Source: Laccaria trichodermophora (taxonomy: Eukaryota; Basidiomycota; Agaricomycetes; Agaricales; Hydnangiaceae). Taken from it: DNA of 64,000 nt. Every line of letters begins with the position of its first letter. Positions within the stretch are counted from its first letter, which is position 1. The notes under the pieces are model-generated. The model searched no databases and was not told the DNA's origin. It saw nothing but the letters and a program-made list of their open reading frames with translations. A program made the translations under genes and the position numbers. Shown one piece after another: positions 55,560 through 64,000 of the stretch. The stretch is from positions 496,001-560,000 of the forward strand of contig JACTVC010000028.1 of NCBI GenBank assembly GCA_018417955.1, in the 5' to 3' direction.

Positions 55560-56115
55560 GTACTCTGAGATTGAACTTGGGTTGAGCGTCCAGAGGGCGT
55601 CGGAGGGGATGAAAGCGCAGTTGAGGAACGAGCAGGTCAGGATTGTTAGTATGGACTCGGATGTATCGAGGAATGCAAAGAGACTCCATGCCATTAATCG
55701 TTTTATCACTGATACTGGGTTGGAGGATCTCGGTAAGTGGGTCTCCATACTCCTCTTCTTTGTAAACGAAGCTGATGGACAACGGCAATCCACAAGTACA
55801 AATCAACTTAAGAAAGACAACGACCTCAGATGAGACTTCAACGTCTTTCAGAGTGCAACATCTCACTGGTTAGGCCTTAGGAACCACACCTTACTGTCCG
55901 TGATATTCTCGGGATATTCAGGACTCTTCTCGATGAGTTCACGAACGGTGCGAGGGACGTGACGAGGAAAAGTGAGAAGTCTATTCTGATAAAGATGGTT
56001 CCAGCGCATAAGAAGCTTGTGGAACGGGTGGGGTATTCGAGGGAGCGGAAGAAGCAGCATGAGCAATTGGTGAGAGAGAGGGGATGGGGGATGGAGATGG
56101 AGATGAGGTCAAGGA
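55560..56115 (+). pseudogene. Dynein heavy chain, N-terminal tail fragment (copy 2)
   Basis: Contains LSVQRASEGMKAQLRNEQ, RNAKRLHAINRFITDTGLED, FTNGARDVTRKSEKSI, VPAHKKLVERVGYSRERKKQ and DEVKEEVKRE. It corresponds to the second half of copy 1 (44430-45095). The section equivalent to 43840-44400 is missing. Stops between segments indicate a pseudogene. Confidence 0.62.
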
Positions 56116-56709
56116 GGAAGTCAAACGGGAACGATACCTCAACTTCGTCGATTTTACCCATCAACTCAGACCCAGATCTGGATCGAAGAGGAACATGGCT
56201 GTTGCATTTTCGTCTTCGTTTTTGCAAGAGGCCCTTGACACGTACTCCTCTTCCACTTTTACCCCCTCCACCTCCGAAAACACTTTTACCCCCCCCTCCT
56301 CGGAGGCTCCTCTATCTCCACCACCCGTGCGCCACAAAGACCAGGCCTGCAAATACCCGAAAACAGGCTCAACGGAAGTGCTCCAAACAGTCATAGTCCA
56401 TTTGAAGACCTACAGAGTCTTGCTAAAAAAATGTTGATTGGGACGGTTGATGCATCTCCTGAGTTGGCGTACTCCCAGACGCATCCTTCGTCTCATGGGT
56501 CTTTTCACCCTTCTACGACAGACGGGGGGTATGGGGCTGAGTTCCCTTCTGCTGCTAGTGCGTTCAGTGTTGCCTCTTGTGGGGTTTCCTATGGAAATAG
56601 GAACGCTTCTTATGGGGGGTTCATATCGAGATGCAGAGATGAACAGGGGCGGAGTATAGGTGCTTACAAGTGGTGCAGAGCGCCTCGGCGAGCACACCTT
56701 CCCGCATAG
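56116..56709 (+). pseudogene. Ser/Thr/Pro-rich coding fragment fused to the dynein tail piece
   Basis: In frame with the end of the dynein fragment: ERYLNFVDFTHQLRPRSGSK, AVAFSSSFLQEALDTYSSS, then a stop and MLIGTVDASPELAYSQTHPS plus a G/S/Y-rich tail to 56709. The shorter counterpart in copy 1 (LDFVKLPLTLTSKRNAAVAF, 45095-45195) begins at the same junction. The protein family is not recognised. Confidence 0.4.
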
Positions 56710-57027
56710 TGTTCGGCCCCCCATCTTTTATTGGAGCAAACTTGGCTCGTTCAATGCGGTCAGCCGAAGCTCGCATGCCAACGCTAGCGCTCACTGTACA
56801 AGGCTTGCTCATGCCTAGCGTCATCTGGATTATTCATGCAGGGCTCGTCATTTCCTTTGACGCCTTGAGTGGTTTCTCCGATTCAGAGAGCCCCCAATGC
56901 TACTTGACTCCTGTGCGATGTGAATTTCGTCTGGTAGCTCAATTGTCGGGTAGTCAACGTCAAAGTTGACGCTCCATCTCAAGAGTGTTAATTATCGTGA
57001 TGAATACCTCCAGGATCGTAGTGAAAA

Positions 57028-58455
57028 CTACTCCTCCCCAAGCCACCACTCTACCCCCATACTTCTCTGAAAGTCCCATTCAAATAGTATCCCTTCCACC
57101 GAAGCATACATGCTTCTTCCGCACGGATCAAAGAATAAAGTGCTTGCTCGACTCCATCTATTATCTCTGTCAGTTTTAGGCAAGTAGAGAGTTTCTTCCA
57201 TCTCAAAGGATGTTGCGTCGACTAAGTGAATTATTTTATGACCAGAAATGTCATTCTGAAAATCATTTATGTATTCAAACAGTACGATGAGAGTGCAAAG
57301 TGTCGACTTACCTCCACGAACACGAGAACTTCCTTCCCCGAGATTCCACTGTGGAATTGAAGAATGAATATGGACCAGTCGTCATGCCTTGAAGCATCCG
57401 CCATAAATAGATTCAGGGGAACTTTACTTCGAAGATCCCAGACTGACACTACGCCATCGGCGGTAGCTATAGCGAACTTGTACCCATCTGCAGAAAATGC
57501 ATGTAATGGGCCTCCGAGTGATACAATCGCCTCTTGACGGTTGGATTTGTTGGGGTTTGAGGGAATTGGCATGCGGCTAACAAAAGAAAACTCCATGGTG
57601 TTTGTTTCGCCTGAGCTGGAGGACAGAATGTCGATCATTTCAATACTCTTGTCCGCATTGAGGAGAATGCGCCTGTCAGGAGATAATCCAACTTCAAGCG
57701 CCGTTGAGTAAATATATATAAGGCCATTACACGAAAAGATACGACAAACCGAAATGGTGGAGATTACGGTTATAGTTTAATTTCCCAACCTCGATTAAAG
57801 GGTAGTCTGCTTCAGTTGAGACGTCGAACAACTTCATGTGAGTTTTATGATCCACTCCGAATGTTATTCCCAAAGTATTTGTGTGCGAGGTCAACAACTG
57901 CAAGTGATTAATATTCGAGTGACCCCGATCATTATAGGTCCATAAAGCAGGACCAACACGGTAAGAGCGAATTTCGTGGATTGATAGGTATAGATAGAGC
58001 GGGGTACCAGTATTGTCGTCATCTTGATACCCCTCTGTGAAATACTTCACTATGAGGAGTATCTGGCAATTGTCTTTGATTGGAACGAGCTCAACACCAA
58101 CCCCCATCGACGATCGTTGAAGGTTCGCAACGACCCGCACCTTTTAGGAAGTGTATCGGTCATTTGGTTCAACATCTGTGTGAGGGGTTTGCAGACGAAC
58201 GTTGTGCATGCCAGAAGAATAAAGGTGATGCTCAATAATCAAATTGTGTCGGATATAGTAGATTATGCCCTTGCGGAGGGGACATTGAAAGTTCGGCCAG
58301 ATGCTGTGCATGTAACTCGTCAAGAATTGAAATTTGATTCAAGGATTTCGAATAAATGGCTCTCACTGTTCCTCATCCAAAATAGTAAATTTTCTAGGGA
58401 GTCTTGATTTGAATAACCTCGAGTCGTTCTTGTCATTACATGTTAAGGGAGACAT
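57028..58455 (-). CDS. WD40-like protein, copy F, intact
   Basis: Five exons: 58455-58367, 58303-58201, 58140-57750, 57691-57312 and 57255-57028. They sum to 1191 nt (396 aa plus stop) with intact splice sites. It starts MSPLTCNDKNDSRLFKSRLP; further landmarks are WPNFQCPLRKGIIYYI, VELVPIKDNCQILLIVKYF, FDVSTEADYPLIEVGKLNYN, AFSADGYKFAIATADGVVSV followed by WD, and the EWWLGEE end. It is very similar to copy E, and exons 1, 2, 3 and 5 have identical lengths; exon 4 is one codon longer. Preservation of the frame and of all eight splice sites in both E and F suggests both were under selection, or that the duplication is young. Function unknown. Confidence 0.82.
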
Positions 58456-61400
58456 CTGCTGCGATGGGATGGGTGGGTTGGTACGATGAAAGCAAGTATG
58501 CCAAGCGCTTTTTGAAGTTTTTTACACTCAAAGTGCTGAGAAAGTCCCAACTCCCGCTTATCGCAATTTTGAAAAATTGTGCTGGTCGGGTGCTTAATGG
58601 GGGTAGCCCCATGACGGCGAACACGAAGTCAAGATCTCATCTTGAAGTTTGATAGCGTTTGGACAGTGCTTAATTTTGGAATTTCACTTTCGTGGAAAAA
58701 ATGTTTGCGTCGTTCCGACTATTCCGTAGCTCATTATGCATTATGCTGCACGACTTGTAATATTTTAAATTGAAGTAGACTACACTACGTACTACTTATT
58801 TAGGCAGCGCTACTTGTTACTTGATCTTGACTTAATTTGAAGACCTTGCACAAGGTCCCTTTCCAACTGCATTTTAACTTTTCAAGGATGCGGCAATGAA
58901 ATGACAATTCAACCAAAATCCAACGCGCATCGCGGGTCGGGGTCGAAACATGTGACGACTTTTATCCCACTTCCGTGTTTCATAATTTGGTGGTACAGGA
59001 CACTCCTACTGGAGTCCATTGAACCACTCTTTCATGTGTCTCGATCCGTATGAAACCTGATTGAATGGCGTAAGAGGCAAAGCCGACCATCTCGGGAAAT
59101 TTTCGCGAAGGATGCTGAAAGATAGATGTGATAGATGTCGTGCTAATTCAACACACTTCAAAGGTAGCGAAATTAAAACTCTTAGAAAGGGTAATGAGAC
59201 CTGGTGAAAGCCAAAAAAAATTGGGAAGGACGTGGCGTTTTCAGTGGCGTAGAACACAACTACCTCCACTTCCCTACAACTCCCATGGCAAGACAAATAA
59301 GTGTGGGTTGTGTGCTCCACAAAGATTTCCTTCACCAGAGGGGCAGACGGAAGAACGAAATTTCACTGCCAATGAATGATAATGAAATGCAAATACTTCC
59401 CGGCATCCAAAGCAACCGCGATCGTTCACCGTGATGTACGCTGCCTTTCCCATGTTGCAAAGATTGATGGACAAGGAAACTGCAGCCATGTGCCTTTGGA
59501 AGGGCATAGAGAAGCCCAGCATCTGCTGATGGAGAAGTTGGCTCGTCGGATGAGGACCCCGATATGTCGAGATTGTCGACAGTGAAGCTCGTGCGGGGAA
59601 GAAGCAAAAGGGCAATTCAGGGTTGCCGTGGGCCGTGGCAGTGAAGCGCCCGATCGATGCGGTGCTCGGTACCATGATAGTCCTTGATACATAGAGTGCT
59701 GACGGAGGTGTAAATTTTTGGCAAACATATAGATTTTGAAATTTGTGAATGAAAGGCTATTGAAAAATAAAGACCTTGAGCTTTTTTGTTCATGTAAAAA
59801 TTCGTTCTCTGCTGTTGAGCATGAAAATACCGTTGAAAATCCCTGAGCAAAGTTGTTGCCATCTCCTTGCTCCACCCCAACGTGATGCCATGATGAGAGA
59901 TCTTTGTATGTGTCCTCTAGTTCGCGCGAGTGATGAGAATAATTTGAAAAAGCTCCGTTCAGGGAGAAATAGCCGATAAAATTCTGGCGGTAGTGCCTCA
60001 TCATGAGCATCACCTCCCAACTTCTCAAATCCTTGGCAATCAAGTCAATCCTCGTGCGGCTGAGGTCGAGCGATTCTTTTTCAACCTTGGCGGCATCTTG
60101 AGCATCAAGCGTTCCCATTTCATAATACTTGAGCATAAGGAGATGAAACCACTCCGAGATCATTACACACTAACCCTAGAAGCAAGTGATTAAGGCAGGG
60201 AAATCAACGCGTCGAAAGCACGCACACATGCAGACTCAGCCAATGGTGGGATTAACGTGGAAAGAGCGGAGGATTTGATACTCCCCGCTCCGCTGAATGG
60301 CATGCAGATGCCTCTTGAACAAGCTCAACACCCATCAGTATCGAAGTCGAAATCACTGCCGCCACGAAGGAAAACTTACTCGTTCACCAGCTTTGCCAGC
60401 ATTTGCTATACTCACCTCGCTAGGGAGGGTGCAGGCAGCGGCGAATGCTTTCGGAGGGTTTTCCGTTGTTGACGCTCGAATGCGCCTTTCGGGAGAACTG
60501 ATATAGCACTCACGGAGAACGGACCGAGTTGAAAAGTCCTTCCTGTTTGTTTTGCGTGCGGAGTTGGAGCGGGATGGAAGGTAGGCGCGCGTAGATATGC
60601 CGCGCCATGATTAGGGGGAAAAGGTCAGGCAGTGTGCGAAATTCTTGCTGCAAGAAAGTGCGGGAGCGAAGAACCACAATGGGTTGTTCAACCTTGCGTA
60701 AGGACCGGTCTTGTCCACCTTGACCGCATTCTTTTTCCGGCTCCTCATACTCCTATCATCCCTTCCCCTACCGCTTCGGCCGCTCATCCACTCAAGCCTA
60801 CGGCATCCCGTGCGTCTCCCCCCCGCCCCTGCTATCGTCCCTAATCGCACCACAACATCCCCCACAACGATCTCCCTCCGTTGAAAAATTTGCGGTAGTC
60901 AAACCGCTCCGCCCAGGGGCTCACGAGGAAGAGTTTGTCCGTTTAGTCTCACATATTCGCATAACACTGTTGACGATCCGAGAATTGGTCGCCAGTGGTG
61001 TGAGGTTCGATGTCCAACCAAGGAGGGGTGTTTCGTCATTGGTGTCCAGTCAGGAATGCATCGTGCGAACTAGGTCGCACTGAAGCTTCAGTCAGATCCC
61101 CGGCAATCTTGACTAGCAGCCTAGCCGCCCGCCCGTCTATGCCCCCGGGGATGGAAGCCTACCAATGTAATTAACAGGAAGCGTGGCTTGGGTGGATTGT
61201 TCCAATGCTGAGGCGCTAAATCAGGGGCCGACACGAAGCAGATCGACAGGGATGAGAGAAAGATATCTGCGAATGAGTCAGAGAGGCAAGGTAGGAATCG
61301 GACCTTCGAACGAGGCTTTGTCCTGAGGGCAGGACAATTTGGACAAAAATTTGTTGTTTTGGCATTCAATTCCAGAGTCATTGATCACGCAGTTGTCGCG

Positions 61401-61713
61401 GGGGTTAATAAGGTCATCCTCTTTTGCGTCCGTGTCCCAGCTGGCAGGTGTTGAGCTAAGCAAACTTGCTGCAGATATCATGAGGCATTGTTTTCACCTC
61501 CTCAAAATTCAGGAGAGGCTTCGGTGTGGTCACAGTGGTGTGACAAGTGACAGTTACGGTGTTGTCCGTCACACCACCTCTCATCAGCCACCAGAAAATC
61601 TCCGTCTATTTTCCCTCGATTTTCCCTCATTCACGACTATAAGAGATTGTTACAACGGGCGATGTCAAGGTTCTTGAAGCGCGACCACCAAACGCGTACA
61701 ACAAGCGTGCTCC
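58456..61713. other. Duplicated unrecognised region, copy 2
   Basis: Aligns with parts of 47260-48400 and 50590-53060. The 245-codon minus-strand frame at 59426-60163 is the longest here; I recognise no domain, and its paralogous stretch is not equally open, so it may be fortuitous. Confidence 0.4.
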
Positions 61714-63540
61714 TTAGGTCGAGAACCAGATCATTACAAGGCTCAGGGATAGACTTCAAGTTGTCACGGCGCGCAATGCAAATGAGATTTTAGGGTTTTC
61801 TCAAATCTTAATGCGCGTTTCGTTATACCAAAGGTATGTGTTGTCTTTGCTTATTGCGATCTTTTCGCTGAATGACACTCACGTAGATTCGTGGTGCGAT
61901 CCAAGAGTACCAGACTCAACTTATCGATTCGCTAAAGGAGGACGTTCAGCACATACACGACAAAGTACCCTCCTCCTCCTCCATTCACGTCCAAACACTG
62001 ACCTACTTAAACACCAGCTCAAACCCAAAACCTTTTTCGAAACCTAACACACGGCTCAAACGCGTGACCTACCCCAATAGCAGGAGCCAACATCTGAGCC
62101 CGCCAAATCAAACAGCAACTCCTGACATAAGTATATAAAACGCGTCGAAGACGTCCTCGAAAAGCCCGGGAGCTCTACTCAGAAGGTCAAATACTCTAAT
62201 TCGAATCATCAGCATTCCGCAAAAAAAACAGACATATTCGAAGCATGGCTGCACGACATCAACCGTCGGGATATGGGCGTCGGCGGGCGTTTATCATAGT
62301 GCAAATTGGAGGGATAATCGGCACGTACAGCTTGTGAGGGAGTCTGCGAGCGTCATTTCTGTGCTTAGGTTGGTTCTTGTGTTTACCTCTCTCTCTCTAT
62401 GCTGTGCTGATACCTGTGATCGATGTAGGACAAAACGAGCAACGTGATTGATCTGTACAAAGGCATCCTACGCTCGGTGGAAGTCATCTCGACGTGTTCG
62501 TATACCTCTGAAGCGTTGTCAGAGCTACTGGGCAAGGTGCAGGCTGCCGTACGTACATACGGTATCCCCCTTCCCTTCACTACCATAAGCCTGATGGCCC
62601 TGCAGATCGACCGCCTGAACCTGGAAGGATACGCGAACCTCGAACATTGGGTTGCAGGGCTAGACAAGCGGATTGAGGGGATCCAGGCTGACGCAAGTGC
62701 GGTGCGCCGAGTTTGATAGGTTCGATGATAGCGATACTCGGATGGACTTGCTGCCTGTTAGGGATGTTGGAAGTAAGAGGAGGGCGGATGAGCGGGTGAA
62801 GAAGGAGAACTTGAGAAGGTAGGTTTCTTCTTCTTTTGTTGTGGGTACGGACTGATGATTGGGACATACAACGCTGAAGCCTATCGTGCATGAGATCAGG
62901 ATACAGAACCAAGTAGACTTGCCTAAAGAGTATGAGAGGTCTTCCTGGATTAGGCAGTTGCATGATTGGCTTGTGTACTCCTCCTTGCTTGGGTATGAAG
63001 TTGAAGCTGATCAAGCTGGATAGGCTGTAGATGCAACGCGACACACACGTCATTGGTACGTTGAGGTTGTTCTGCGTATACATACTTGTTCTGACGTGCG
63101 TTACAGTTGATCCGCCCCACGGACAACACTCTCAAACGCCCGTTCGCCCTAATCAAACGTAAACTCTAACAACTCAAAGACTACGTCGGCAAATGGCTCC
63201 AATTACAGTCCCTCTGGGATTCCGAAGCCGAATACGTGTTCAACCGCCTCGCGAACTGGCAGCACCTCCTCACTGAAAACAAGAAAGCGCGGTCGACGTT
63301 TGATACGTTTGATATGCAGAAATCATTTGGGGTGTGCGTCATTGATTATGAGCGAGTGCAGGCGAGGGTGAATGGGAAATACGGCGCGTGGTAGACGGAT
63401 ATATTAGTCGGTTTGGAGTCAAATTGGGGAATGCGGTGAAGGAGACGCATACATTGATTTTGAAGGCTCGGAATGACCTGGAGCATTTTTCGATAGAGGG
63501 GTTGATGGCTGTGGGAGGTCTTCCCGTGAGGCGGTTCTAG
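61714..63540 (+). pseudogene. Dynein heavy chain tail, middle to linker-side fragment (copy 2)
   Basis: Order: [199 protein letters not shown] and ILKARNDLEH-like. It extends several hundred codons further than copy 1 before ending, still without a motor domain. Frameshifts and stops (around 62050-62350 and after 63390) show it is dead. The call rests on conserved strings of fungal dynein-1. Confidence 0.7.
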
Positions 63541-64000
63541 TGGTCCATCAGTCTTTTTTTTCGCTTCTGTTCCGTTCTCCCACTGGTTTATATCACACAC
63601 ATTCCTTAACTCTTATGACGCATCACATATGTACTCTTCTCTTTTCATAATTAGAATAATCATACCTTCATCTTTGAAAGTCGAGCGCTGGCGCAGGACG
63701 CTACCATCAACCTGTGACCAAACAACGCCAAATGGCCCGTGCGCACACCACCCTTTATATACGGCGCCCTCTCCAAACTGATTCCCCATCTCTTGTGCTC
63801 GGGCATGTACTGTCGCCAGTGAGGTTTCTACCGAGGCACAGTCTTTTTGCTGATTGCAAATTATACATCCGAACCCGTCTGTTAGCTTCGGCTTCCAGCA
63901 ATTTTTGGAAACCCCTCCTCTACCTTTTCACATTCTTTTCTTTGTGACGATGCCCTGCACGCATCCGAAAGATGGATGGTGGATTCGTTGGATGGATAGT
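63541..64000. other. Unassigned end of window
   Basis: AT-rich stretch, then unrecognised sequence. A 77-codon + frame (63714-63947) has no known motif. Confidence 0.4.

Noticed and set aside
59426..60163. 245-codon minus-strand frame
   Set aside because: No domain recognised and the paralogous region in the first duplication copy is not comparably open.

Overview
The window looks like nuclear DNA of a filamentous basidiomycete, probably an Agaricomycete. Evidence: dense GT-AG introns of about 46-65 nt, an intron-rich DUF6534-type membrane protein, a fungal cytochrome P450 with 13 small introns, a Chk1-type kinase tail, an initiator-type tRNA gene, and Copia, Helitron, SINE and foldback elements. 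All gene models were spliced by eye from the sequence. Where I give exon sums, they close in frame.

Left part (1-10.4 kb): ordinary single-copy genes. A Chk1-like checkpoint kinase C-terminus (+) is cut by the window edge and carries an unusually long pyrimidine-rich intron. It is followed by a DUF6534 membrane protein (-, 18 exons including micro-exons), a Bud21/Utp16-like ribosome-biogenesis protein (-, 3 exons) and a membrane-anchored P450 (+, 14 exons, one GC-AG intron).

Middle (11-43 kb): an accessory region built from copies of one gene encoding a WD40-like protein of about 395 aa (copies A-D, all minus strand). These copies are broken by insertions: a mariner-like MITE and a SINE with an internal Helitron fragment (copy B), and a 1.6-kb palindrome (copy C). 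A young Copia element lies in the duplicated spacer beside copy C. Between copies B and C is a giant foldback structure of about 7.6 kb whose two arms are opposed arrays of a 90-bp repeat. An initiator-type tRNA-Met gene with a 20-nt intron lies at 12.1 kb. Its spliced anticodon arm is exactly complementary to the primer-binding site of the Copia element.

Right part (43-64 kb): a large two-copy segmental duplication. Each copy combines N-terminal tail fragments of a cytoplasmic dynein heavy chain (+, pseudogenised) with an apparently intact WD40-like paralogue (E and F, minus strand, 395 and 396 aa). A truncated copy G is joined directly to a dynein fragment. A 1.17-kb TIR element with 8-bp target duplications sits in the first duplication copy.

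The strongest candidates for undescribed biology are the giant foldback element with tandem-repeat arms, the expanded WD40-like family, and the exact Copia/initiator-tRNA match.
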